Shown here piece by piece: positions 43,700 through 51,490 of a stretch of DNA of 64,000 nucleotides; within the stretch, counting starts at the first letter, position 1; each line of letters begins with the position of its first letter. The DNA is from Candidatus Poribacteria bacterium (GTDB lineage Bacteria > Poribacteria > WGA-4E > PCPOR2b), in NCBI GenBank assembly GCA_022822005.1, contig JAJECO010000033.1, positions 26,901 to 90,900 of the forward strand, in the 5' to 3' direction. The translations under genes were made by a program, and so were the position numbers. The notes under the pieces were generated by a model that saw nothing but the letters and a program-made list of their open reading frames with translations, was not told where the DNA came from and ran no database searches.

Positions 43700-44617
43700 T
43701 TAGTGTGTGAGAGCGTATGTAACGATATTCATGCCCTGCTCAAACGCCCACCGCCGCTGTTCTTCACCGCCCGGTTCACACACCCTACCCTCCCACGCGC
43801 AATTAAGATCGCTGGGACAAAAATAAACCGCGATCCGGTCATCGATCATGATCGCTTCATCAAAATCTCCATCGGGTGTGACCAGCTTGTCACCGCCAAG
43901 ATACTCATTGTGATCGTAGAGAGTGTGATAGATTGGGTGGCTTATATCAAGCCGTTCAAACTTTTTCTCTGGAAAAACCTGTCGCATCAGGTGATACACC
44001 GCAGGTCGCATCCGGTTTACGCGGATATCACAGTCTTCTACATGGAGGAAACCGCCACGGTCCAAATATTCCCGTAATTTTCGGATATCATCGTCTGAAA
44101 AACGAACGCCTAAATGCCCCGTCATAAAAATGAAAGGATAGCTACATAAGTGATCAATGTCATCTTCTTCGATTGATACATATTGTGGATGCTCATGGAG
44201 GTCAACGTCGATTGATGTGTATCGTGCAAGGAGCTCTGTGAACTTTGTATCAGCGGGCCACCGGTAGTAATTCACGGCGTTCGTAAACCAATCTCCTCCC
44301 GGATATTTGAGTCGAACAAAAACAAACTTTTCACCAAGCGTGTCCGGGGCTGGGCGGTGATGTTCAATCCAGCCGAAATGATGACCATAGTGTGCGTCTC
44401 GTGAAGCATCGTATGGAATGTATTCTCTGAAAGGAGCCGCTTCAGACCAGCCGGTAAATTGATCGGCGGCAAGAGCAGACGCGGCAAGTCCCGTCGCGCC
44501 CTTAAGAAACGCTCGACGTGACAGTTGTGTCCGAGACAGACGTACCGCTCCCTGCTCCCCAAGATCGAGTGCTTTGTCCTGAAGTAGTGTGACTTTTTTC
44601 TTACCGATGGATTCCAT
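43700..44617 (-). CDS. Tat-exported DUF4159-type protein
   Basis: The protein has 305 residues. The N-terminus carries a twin-arginine signal, SRRAFLKGATGLAASALAA (about 33-51), preceded by an unusually long charged n-region. The mature part (PYDASRDAHYGHHFGWIEHH, then VFVRLKYPGGDWF and FDEAIMIDDRIAVYFCPSDLNCAW) matches the DUF4159 pattern of planctomycete-type proteins. No enzyme activity is known for it. Tat export suggests a folded or cofactor-bound protein. It sits between the dehydrogenase and the PLP enzyme in the operon. Confidence 0.8.
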   Translation of the reverse strand: MESIGKKKVTLLQDKALDLGEQGAVRLSRTQLSRRAFLKGATGLAASALAADQFTGWSEAAPFREYIPYDASRDAHYGHHFGWIEHHRPAPDTLGEKFVFVRLKYPGGDWFTNAVNYYRWPADTKFTELLARYTSIDVDLHEHPQYVSIEEDDIDHLCSYPFIFMTGHLGVRFSDDDIRKLREYLDRGGFLHVEDCDIRVNRMRPAVYHLMRQVFPEKKFERLDISHPIYHTLYDHNEYLGGDKLVTPDGDFDEAIMIDDRIAVYFCPSDLNCAWEGRVCEPGGEEQRRWAFEQGMNIVTYALTH

Positions 44618-44650
44618 GGCGACATTCCCCGTGTTGGGACCAGTAATAAA

Positions 44651-45592
44651 TCAGCACCAGCGATTTTTATCGACTATATTCCGCACCGGCTCACCTGCGA
44701 CGAATCGGCGAAGGTTTTCTGTGACCACTTCGACCCTCCGTTCTGCCGTATAGGGTCCTACTCCTGCGGTATGGGGCGTGATGATAACATTCTCCATATC
44801 CCAGAGCGGATGGTCGGCCGGAAGAGGCTCGGTCTCAAACACATCCAGTCCAGCACCGGCGATTTCACCCGCCTGCAATGCGTGTGTCAACGCTGCAAGG
44901 TCTACGACAACGCCTCGCGAGATATTGATCAGATATGCTGTCCTTTTCATCCGTTTGAGTTGATCTGTGTTTATCAGTTTAAAGGTTTCGGGAGTATGAG
45001 GCACACAACTGACGACGAAATCAGCTTCTGTGAGGAGGTCGTCCAACCGATCAATACCCCATAACGCATCAACGAAATCAGGTTTCTCAACCGCCACAGC
45101 ATTGGTCGCAATGACGCGCATCTCTGCCGCCGCGCCACGTTTTGCTACCCCCATCCCAATCCCGCCGAGTCCAATGACCCCGAGCGTCTGATCGGCGAGA
45201 TGGAGAACGGGAACATCCTTTGTCCAGTTGCGCTCAAGTTGCCGACGCAGGAAGATGTTAAACCCTCGCGCAAACATCAGGATGTATCCCATCACATGGT
45301 CTGCGATGTTATCGCTATAGATGCCCTGCATGTTGGACAGCGTCACGTCGCTCTCTGCCAGCGCCGGGAACATATAGTGTTCGAGTCCCGCCATTGGGGT
45401 TTGAATCCAGCGAAGTTTCTGCGCCCGTGCTAACAATTCCGGAGTGATTCGACCGTACATGGCATCAGCTTCGCCGATGATTTCAAGGACTTGATCTTCG
45501 TCCTCAACATTTTGCACATCAACTTCACTTGAAACGGATTGAATCGCTCGTAGTTCTTCCTCACCAACTGCGGGATAGATTAGAAATTTCAT
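44651..45592 (-). CDS. D-2-hydroxyacid dehydrogenase
   Basis: The protein has 313 residues. The NAD fingerprint is GVIGLGGIGMGVAKRGAA in the middle. The catalytic Arg is in ISRGVVVD, the Glu in DVFETEPLP and the His in TPHTAGVGPYT, giving the complete Arg-Glu-His set of the family. The N-terminal substrate domain is normal. It reduces a 2-keto acid such as pyruvate, glyoxylate or a sugar-derived acid; which one is not visible. It is the first gene of the minus-strand cluster, with a divergent upstream gap that holds the hairpin element. Confidence 0.9.
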   Translation of the reverse strand: MKFLIYPAVGEEELRAIQSVSSEVDVQNVEDEDQVLEIIGEADAMYGRITPELLARAQKLRWIQTPMAGLEHYMFPALAESDVTLSNMQGIYSDNIADHVMGYILMFARGFNIFLRRQLERNWTKDVPVLHLADQTLGVIGLGGIGMGVAKRGAAAEMRVIATNAVAVEKPDFVDALWGIDRLDDLLTEADFVVSCVPHTPETFKLINTDQLKRMKRTAYLINISRGVVVDLAALTHALQAGEIAGAGLDVFETEPLPADHPLWDMENVIITPHTAGVGPYTAERRVEVVTENLRRFVAGEPVRNIVDKNRWC

Positions 45593-45622
45593 TCAATACC
45601 ACCATGTTCTGTTTTCATAGAT

Positions 45623-45794
45623 TAATCTAAGTTGCTAGTCGTCCAACTCGCTCGGCTTGGATAGGCATATCCAAGCCATCTTTGTACGCTCTCAGTGGAT
45701 TTGTCAATCCACTGCGAGCGGGTAATGGGCTTTATTCGGTTCCCATTCTCGCGTTTTACAATAATTTCCATAACTAGCAACTTGCGTTAGATTA
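45623..45794. repeat. 172-bp structured element: outer inverted repeat with three internal hairpins
   Basis: The outer arms are TAATCTAAGTTGCTAGT (45623-45639) and ACTAGCAACTT (45773-45783), then GCG, then TTAGATTA (45787-45794). They pair over about 17 bp with a small bulge. Inside lie hairpin A (45654-45677: GGCTTGGATA, loop GGCA, TATCCAAGCC, perfect), hairpin B (45687-45720: CGCTC, T, CAGTGGATT, loop TGTC, AATCCACTG, C, GAGCG) and hairpin C (45724-45747: AATGGG ... CCCATT). No open frame. It could be a miniature inverted-repeat element or a structured RNA. Confidence 0.7.
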
Positions 45795-45913
45795 CGTGAG
45801 TGTGTAGGTCAACAATATACCCAATATTAGTATAGCATCTGACCGCTGCGCTGTAAAGGGAAAGAGCGAAGTTTCTGCATTCCGCTGCTCGGTCTACACC
45901 CCGATTTTTTTCC

Positions 45914-45942
45914 TTGATCTTCCAGTTTGCATCCTTTATAAT
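45914..45942 (+). promoter_or_regulatory. Near-consensus sigma-70 promoter for the GTPase-mutY operon
   Basis: TTGATC (45914-45919) and a perfect TATAAT (45937-45942) are 17 bp apart, about 90 bp upstream of the GTPase start. Confidence 0.75.
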
Positions 45943-46033
45943 CTCCCTACGGTTGTGCGGCATACAAACATCTACATAGAGGCAAGAAAGATAATCCGGA
46001 CAGCCGAAGTTCCCGACATACACGGAGACGATT

Positions 46034-47029
46034 ATGCCAGCAAATCTTCCTCCCGAATACTATAAACTGAAGCATGAGCTTGAAGCCGCAAGCACCGACG
46101 AGGAACGCCTCCAACTACTGGAGGAAATGACGCGAATCACGCCAAAGCACAAGGGGACCGAAAAGGTTCGCGCCGATCTTCGCTCTCGCATTTCAAAGCT
46201 GAGGAAAACTTCCGGGAAAAAACAGTCGAAGAAAGGACACAGTTATCATGTGCCCAAGCAGGGCGCGGGTCAGCTTGTGTTGATTGGTACCCCCAACGTT
46301 GGTAAGTCACAAATTATTGCGAGTTTTACCAAAGCAAACCCCGTTGTCTCCCCGACACCGTATACGACCCAAGAGCCCGGCGTCGGTATGTTGCAATACG
46401 AAAACATCCAATTCCAACTGGTTGACACACCACCAATTACACAGGACTTTGTGCAACCGTGGGTATTCGACCTTGTAAGAAACGCTGATCTCGTTTGGTT
46501 GGTCGTCAGTCTCGCCAGCGATGAAATCTTGGATCAGGTTGAAATCGTTGAATCGAGGTTGACAGAGGCAAAGATCCAAACGACGGGAGTTAAGGAAGCG
46601 GCAAACGACGCGGATGAAATGCTCGAGGCGAACTTCACCAAAACAACCCTACTCATCGCAAATCAAGCAGATGAAGACGGTGCTGTGGACCGGTTAGAGA
46701 TATTGCAGGAATTTTACGGTGAGCAGTTCCAGATCTATCCGCTCTCCGCTATCACCGGCGAAGGGCTTGATCGACTGCAAGAGGTCGTCTATCAACAGCT
46801 CGGTATCTCCCGCGTCTACACGAAGTCTCCCGCCAAATCAGTTGACTACGAAGACCCTATCGTACTGCCAAACGGCAGCAAGGTTATTGAGGCGGCAATG
46901 GCACTACACAAGGAGTTTGCGCAAGGTTTCAAGTCTGCACGGATCTGGGGTACTAACTGGTATGATGGACAGACTGTTAGTCGTGACGATGTGGTCTACG
47001 ATGGGGATGTTCTGGAATTTCATTTATGA
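46034..47029 (+). CDS. TGS-domain GTPase (Obg/DRG-like)
   Basis: The 331-residue protein starts at ATG 46034 with GGAGA upstream. Residues 1-75 are a charged helical N-terminus. The G domain has G1 GTPNVGKS at 85-92 and G3 DTPP. The G4 motif is NQAD instead of NKxD, as seen in some atypical GTPases. G5 is roughly SAITGEG. The C-terminal 65 residues (DPIVLPNGSKVIEAAMALHK ... DDVVYDGDVLEFHL) form a TGS domain. The layout is that of the DRG/Rbg family, which acts with ribosomes or tRNA. It is the first gene of an operon with mutY. Confidence 0.88.
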   Translation: MPANLPPEYYKLKHELEAASTDEERLQLLEEMTRITPKHKGTEKVRADLRSRISKLRKTSGKKQSKKGHSYHVPKQGAGQLVLIGTPNVGKSQIIASFTKANPVVSPTPYTTQEPGVGMLQYENIQFQLVDTPPITQDFVQPWVFDLVRNADLVWLVVSLASDEILDQVEIVESRLTEAKIQTTGVKEAANDADEMLEANFTKTTLLIANQADEDGAVDRLEILQEFYGEQFQIYPLSAITGEGLDRLQEVVYQQLGISRVYTKSPAKSVDYEDPIVLPNGSKVIEAAMALHKEFAQGFKSARIWGTNWYDGQTVSRDDVVYDGDVLEFHL

Positions 47030-47048
47030 TTAACTCCTGAGTCGCTCA

Positions 47049-48152
47049 GTGGCCGGTGAGATGACATCCAAAGAGATTACGCTGTTCCGCAAACAACTTC
47101 TTGCTTGGTTTGAGACGCATCGCCGCGAACTCCCCTGGCGCGAAACAGAAGATCCGTATCGGATCTGGGTCTCGGAGGTGATGCTCCAGCAAACACAGGT
47201 TAAAAAAGTACTGGAGTATTATCAGGCGTTCGTCAACAGGTTTCCTAATGTAGAGAGTCTAGCACGAGCTGCGTTACAGGATCTCCTGAAAACTTGGGAG
47301 GGGCTGGGGTACTATGCCCGAGCGCGGAATCTCCACAAAGCCGCCCAAACTGTGACAGAAGATCTGGGAGGCGAGATACCTGCCGATTACGCTACTTTCC
47401 GAAGGCTACCCGGTGTGGGAGAGTACATCGCGGCCGCGGTACAAAGCATTGCGTTTAATGGTCCTTACGCTGTCGTAGATGGGAACGTTAAACGGGTCCT
47501 TGCACGCCTCTTTCTGATTGAGACACCCAGCAATCAATCGGCTTCGATGAAAATTTTTCAAGACAAAGCGGATCTATTGCTTGACCACAACGTTCCGGGG
47601 ATCTTCAATCAAGCGATGATGGAGTTGGGAGCAACCGTTTGCCGCCCACAATCGCCAACCTGTATCGTTTGTCCGGTGAAAACCATCTGTCCTGCGTTTC
47701 AGACCGCTCGACAGGAGGAATTTCCGGTCAGGCAGAAACGGAAACCGCTTCCCGAATATCATATCGTCGCTGGAGTCGTCCACAGAGAGAACTCGATTCT
47801 AATTACCCAACGTAAACCGGACGGCTTACTTGGCGGGTTGTGGGAGTTCCCATGCGGAAAAATTCAGGTCCAAGAAACCCCCGAACAGGCATGTATCCGC
47901 ACAATTCGAGCAGAGACAAACCTTATCGTTGAACCGATAGAGTATCTGACCCGCGTCAAACATGCCTACACCCACTTTAAAATCGTGATGGATGTTTTTG
48001 ATTGTCATTACGAATCTGGCGAGATCGCTCTGAACGAGGCGGTGGATTATCGCTGGATTACCATTGGTCAAATTGATCAATTCCCTTTTCCACGTTCTAA
48101 CCATAAATTTATTCCCCTGTTGACACAGGCCAAGGAGGAGAGCAATGAGTAA
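47049..48152 (+). CDS. mutY: A/G-specific adenine glycosylase
   Basis: The protein has 367 residues from GTG 47049; ATG 47061 is an alternative and neither has a good ribosome-binding site. Catalytic Glu is in SEVMLQQTQVKKV, the helix-hairpin-helix reads LPGVGEYIAAAV with the catalytic Asp after it in VVDGNVKRV, and the 4Fe-4S loop is C-x6-C-x2-C-x5-C (CRPQSPTCIVCPVKTIC). The C-terminal NUDIX-like 8-oxoG recognition domain (HIVAGVVHRENSILITQRKP) is complete. It removes A opposite 8-oxoG. It overlaps the next gene by 8 bp. Confidence 0.95.
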   Translation: MAGEMTSKEITLFRKQLLAWFETHRRELPWRETEDPYRIWVSEVMLQQTQVKKVLEYYQAFVNRFPNVESLARAALQDLLKTWEGLGYYARARNLHKAAQTVTEDLGGEIPADYATFRRLPGVGEYIAAAVQSIAFNGPYAVVDGNVKRVLARLFLIETPSNQSASMKIFQDKADLLLDHNVPGIFNQAMMELGATVCRPQSPTCIVCPVKTICPAFQTARQEEFPVRQKRKPLPEYHIVAGVVHRENSILITQRKPDGLLGGLWEFPCGKIQVQETPEQACIRTIRAETNLIVEPIEYLTRVKHAYTHFKIVMDVFDCHYESGEIALNEAVDYRWITIGQIDQFPFPRSNHKFIPLLTQAKEESNE

Positions 48153-49272
48153 CGATGGTCTTGCGGTTTATCGAGATTTAGGCGTTAAACCCGTCATCAA
48201 TGCAATGGGTTTCATGACGGTGCTTGGAGGTTCCCGTCCCTCACCGGGAGTTCAGGCGGCGATGAATCACGCTAGCCGGTACTTTGCCGATATGGAAGAG
48301 CTTTTGAAGAAATCGGGCAATATTATCGCGGAGCTACTGGGCGGTGAGGCTGCTCTGGTAACGCCCGGTTGCGCAGCAGCACTTGCCCTCGGCTCGGCAA
48401 CCTGCATGGCTGGCAGTGATCCCGATAAGATTCAGCAACTACCGGACACAACCGGCATGAAAAACGAGATCATTATCCAGAAATCACAAAGATACCACTA
48501 TGACCGATGTATCACCATATTTGGAGCCAAGATGATCGAGGCCGGCGATGCACATACAACCGCGGAACAGGTCGAAGCTGCCATCAACGACAAAACCGCC
48601 GCTATCCACTACGCTGCTCCGGGTGGCGGTCCGGGGGTCGTATCCTTGGAAGAGGTGATTAGCATCGCCCATGCCCACGATATTCCCGTAATCGTCGATG
48701 CTGCAAGTCAGGTCTATCCGCTGGATCAGATGCGTCATTATCCCGCGGCGGGCGCTGATCTGATCGGTTACGGTGCCAAATACTTCGGTGCCTGCAATTC
48801 CACGGGTGTTTTGTGTGGTCGGCGCGATCTGATAGATGCCGCTTTTGTCCATAGCTTCATCGGTTATGAGACACAGCTCTCTCGCTCGGTTGGAAGACCG
48901 TTGAAACTTGACCGTCAGGAGATTGTCGCTGTGGTGGCGGCGCTGCGAGAGTGGTTCTCCATGGATCACGCCGCTCGAATTGCTGAACACGGATGGAAAG
49001 CGCGCGCTATCCAAGATTCTCTCAGTGGTGTGCCACATATTACCTGTCAGCCTGTTTCGGATGAACGGACCCTCGGCAACGGGCTTATAGTGAATTTGGA
49101 CGAGGACGGCTTGGGCAAAACTGCTGGTGAGGTCGCTGCTTCCCTGCTCAATGGTGATCCAAGCATCTATCTGCACGGGGGCAACGGCGCACTGCACATC
49201 GCAGTGTCGAATCTGGTCGACGATGATGCCGAAGTCCTTGCCGATCGGTTAAAGGAAGTCCTAACCGCTTAG
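48145..49272 (+). CDS. SelA/DgaE-like PLP-dependent enzyme
   Basis: The protein has 375 residues, starting at ATG 48145 with AAGGAGG at 48133-48139 inside mutY. It has the fold-type I layout: GGEAALVTPGCAAALALGSA, a cofactor Asp in VIVDAASQVYPLD and the PLP lysine in LIGYGAKYFGACNSTGVL. This is the pattern of the L-seryl-tRNA(Sec) selenium transferase-like group that includes D-glucosaminate-6-phosphate ammonia-lyase. It is too short for SelA itself and has no selenium gene nearby. So sugar-acid or D-amino-acid metabolism is more likely. Confidence 0.85.
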   Translation: MSNDGLAVYRDLGVKPVINAMGFMTVLGGSRPSPGVQAAMNHASRYFADMEELLKKSGNIIAELLGGEAALVTPGCAAALALGSATCMAGSDPDKIQQLPDTTGMKNEIIIQKSQRYHYDRCITIFGAKMIEAGDAHTTAEQVEAAINDKTAAIHYAAPGGGPGVVSLEEVISIAHAHDIPVIVDAASQVYPLDQMRHYPAAGADLIGYGAKYFGACNSTGVLCGRRDLIDAAFVHSFIGYETQLSRSVGRPLKLDRQEIVAVVAALREWFSMDHAARIAEHGWKARAIQDSLSGVPHITCQPVSDERTLGNGLIVNLDEDGLGKTAGEVAASLLNGDPSIYLHGGNGALHIAVSNLVDDDAEVLADRLKEVLTA

Positions 49273-49415
49273 GAAAATCGGCTACTGTAACAGCGGGGAA
49301 CTATGATCTACGGTGATCGCACGTTTCTGAATTTCGAAAAATCGGGTTAGACTTCTCTATCCCATGGTCCCGGGTTGTTCCCCGCACGATTTGTATCAAT
49401 ACAAGGAGATTATTT

Positions 49416-50360
49416 ATGCCACTTTGGGAATCCCAAATCGAAACATGGCTTACCGCGACACCGGAACGCACAGCACCGGCTGACTTTGACGCATTCTGGG
49501 ACGAGACGCAATCCCTTGCCCAATCCCAGCCGCTGAATCCAGAAATTACTGCTGTGGATTACCCCTCAAAGAAGCTATCCGCCTATGAGATCTCGTTCGA
49601 CGCCTTTGATCGCGGCCGTATGCGGGCATGGCTTCTTGTGCCGACTACCTCCCAATCGGAAAAACTTCCCGCGCTCATCCGCTGGCACGACTACCTCGGT
49701 TTTCGGGGGCGTATCTGCACACACCTGACTTGGGCACTTCAGGGATTCGTCGTGCTTGTGCCAGATATCCGAGGCCATGGAGATTCCTCCGACCTAACAC
49801 ATTACTCGTGGGGCAACAACAAAGGCTATTTCGCACAAGGGATTCAAGACCCGCACGAATACTATTTGCGCGGTTGCATCGCTGATGGACTCCGAGCTGT
49901 GCAGCTGCTTAGTGATCGCGAGGAAGTCGATTCAGATCGTATTGGGATCATCGGAGATGGATTGGGTGGGTTTGTCAGTTTATGGACCGCCGCATTCAAC
50001 TCGCAGGTCAACACAGTCGCGCCAGTCGGTCCCTATCCCTGCAACTGGGAACGACATGTTATCAGCGCAAGCAGTACCGCTGCAGATGAAGTTAAGATCT
50101 ATTTGACGCGCTATCCGGAGCACGAAAATACGGTCTGGAACACATTGAGCTACTTCGACCCCGTCAACATCGGTCACCGCGTAAACTGCCCGTCACTATT
50201 CCCGCTTGGCTTACAGGGCAACACCGCTCCGCCGCAGGACTCTGTCGGTATCTACAACCTGATAGAGGGTGAAAAGGAACTAAAAGTGCTGCCCTACGAT
50301 GGACACGGGGCAGGGATCGAAGAGTTGATTTGCTGGATGCAAGAACGGTTAACGCCGTAA
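49416..50360 (+). CDS. Acetylxylan-esterase-like alpha/beta hydrolase lacking catalytic Ser and Asp (probable pseudo-enzyme)
   Basis: The 314-residue protein is of the AXE1/cephalosporin-C deacetylase family, recognised by PLNPEITAVDYPSKKLSAYE, LIRWHDYLGFRGRICTHLTW, VLVPDIRGHGDSSD and SLFPLGLQGNTAPPQDSV. The nucleophile elbow, normally GGSQGG, here reads GDGLGG with Gly182 in the Ser place. The normal GLRDTTCPP is GLQGNTAPP, with Gly268 instead of Asp. His297 remains (YDGHG). So it probably has no esterase activity. It lies 65 bp before an intact paralogue of 320 residues. Confidence 0.85.
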   Translation: MPLWESQIETWLTATPERTAPADFDAFWDETQSLAQSQPLNPEITAVDYPSKKLSAYEISFDAFDRGRMRAWLLVPTTSQSEKLPALIRWHDYLGFRGRICTHLTWALQGFVVLVPDIRGHGDSSDLTHYSWGNNKGYFAQGIQDPHEYYLRGCIADGLRAVQLLSDREEVDSDRIGIIGDGLGGFVSLWTAAFNSQVNTVAPVGPYPCNWERHVISASSTAADEVKIYLTRYPEHENTVWNTLSYFDPVNIGHRVNCPSLFPLGLQGNTAPPQDSVGIYNLIEGEKELKVLPYDGHGAGIEELICWMQERLTP

Positions 50361-50425
50361 CGTAGTGGGAAACGATCAACGTTACTACCGTCCATTTATT
50401 TGTGCGATAACAGGAGATCTATAAG

Positions 50426-51388
50426 ATGTGGACATTTGACCTACCATTAGAAGAGTTAGAAAATTACAAGCCACCCCGTACCGCGCAGCCAGATTTTGAG
50501 GAGTTCTGGGAAAGGACGAAAACAGAGAGCGTCGCACAGCCCCTGAACCCTGAATTAGTTCCTATTGACTATCCGGTCAAACGGGTTCAGGTCTTTTCCG
50601 CGACTTTTGATGGATTTGCGGGTGGAAGTGAACAACCTCCCAGAGCGGGGGGTTGGTTTTTCATTCCTGAAGACCCTGCCCCCCGTCCGGCATTGGTAAT
50701 CTACCACGGTTACCACGGCTATCGCGATAGGATATCAACCCATCTGCCCTGGGCGCTGATGGGATTCGTCGTATTGGCGATGGATGTGCGAGGACGTGGC
50801 GAAGCCCCGGATTGGACTGAATATGAAGGGGGACATGGGCTCGGTTGGATGACGCGTGGCATCATGGACAAAGAAGAATACCTTTACCGCTTCGCCTACA
50901 TGGACTGTGTTCGTGGTGTCGAGTTTATAGCGGGACGTCCGGAGGTAGACACAGAGCGTATCGGCGTGCTCGGAGGTTCACAGGGCGGTGCAATAAGTCT
51001 CGCTGTCGCCGCACTCAGTGACCGACCTGCTGTCGCAATGCCGATGGTTCCTTTCCTATGCTACTACCCAGATGCCGTCAAGATGGCGCGAGAGAATCAG
51101 TACGGTGAGTTGAACAACTACTTTATTCGCTATCCTGAACGGGAAGAGCAGGGGATGAAAACGCTGAGCTACGTCGACAATATGAACCTTGCGCAGTGGA
51201 TAACATGCCCGACGCTTGTCTCGGTTGGTTTGCGCGACACAACCTGCCCGCCCTCTACGGTGTATGCCACCTATAACCACCTCACCTGCGAGAAGGAGAT
51301 CCTGTATTACCCCTACGATATGCATAGTGGCGGTGGTGATGCGCACAGGGAGAAGGTTATTGAATGGGCACACCGGCTGAATCCATAA
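50426..51388 (+). CDS. Acetylxylan esterase / cephalosporin-C deacetylase family hydrolase
   Basis: The 320-residue cytoplasmic alpha/beta hydrolase has a complete triad: Ser185 in GGSQGG, Asp271 in VGLRDTTCPPST and His300 in YDMHSGGG. Oxyanion-hole region LVIYHGYHGYRDR and VVLAMDVRGRGEAPD fit AXE1 enzymes that remove acetyl groups from sugars. The start is ATG 50426 with AGGAGA upstream. It is directly after the degenerate paralogue and ends before a strong bidirectional terminator. Substrate by family: acetylated xylo-oligosaccharides or related esters. Confidence 0.92.
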   Translation: MWTFDLPLEELENYKPPRTAQPDFEEFWERTKTESVAQPLNPELVPIDYPVKRVQVFSATFDGFAGGSEQPPRAGGWFFIPEDPAPRPALVIYHGYHGYRDRISTHLPWALMGFVVLAMDVRGRGEAPDWTEYEGGHGLGWMTRGIMDKEEYLYRFAYMDCVRGVEFIAGRPEVDTERIGVLGGSQGGAISLAVAALSDRPAVAMPMVPFLCYYPDAVKMARENQYGELNNYFIRYPEREEQGMKTLSYVDNMNLAQWITCPTLVSVGLRDTTCPPSTVYATYNHLTCEKEILYYPYDMHSGGGDAHREKVIEWAHRLNP

Positions 51389-51440
51389 GGCCTTGCAGCA
51401 TCGTGTCGGTAGGAGCTTAGCGCTAAGAAATAAACCAGGA

Positions 51441-51488
51441 AGGCGGGAAAACGAGAGGGTGGATCCTCTTGTCTTCCCGCCTTTTTTT
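51441..51488 (+). terminator. Strong intrinsic terminator between convergent genes
   Basis: AGGCGGGAA (51441-51449) pairs with TTCCCGCCT (51474-51482). An inner AGAGG/CCTCT stem extends the hairpin, and a T-run follows (51483-51488). The two genes on either side both end toward it, so it may serve both. Confidence 0.85.
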
Positions 51489-51490
51489 CG

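Noticed and set aside
45623..45794. Integron attC recombination site
   Set aside because: GTCCAAC and GTTAGAT fit the loose RYYYAAC and GTTRRRY ends, but three separate internal stems, the outer arms beyond these boxes and the lack of a cassette array or integrase argue against it.
45787..46023. Minus-strand 78-codon gene before the GTPase
   Set aside because: It covers the GTPase promoter, has no homologue that I recognise and no ribosome-binding site.
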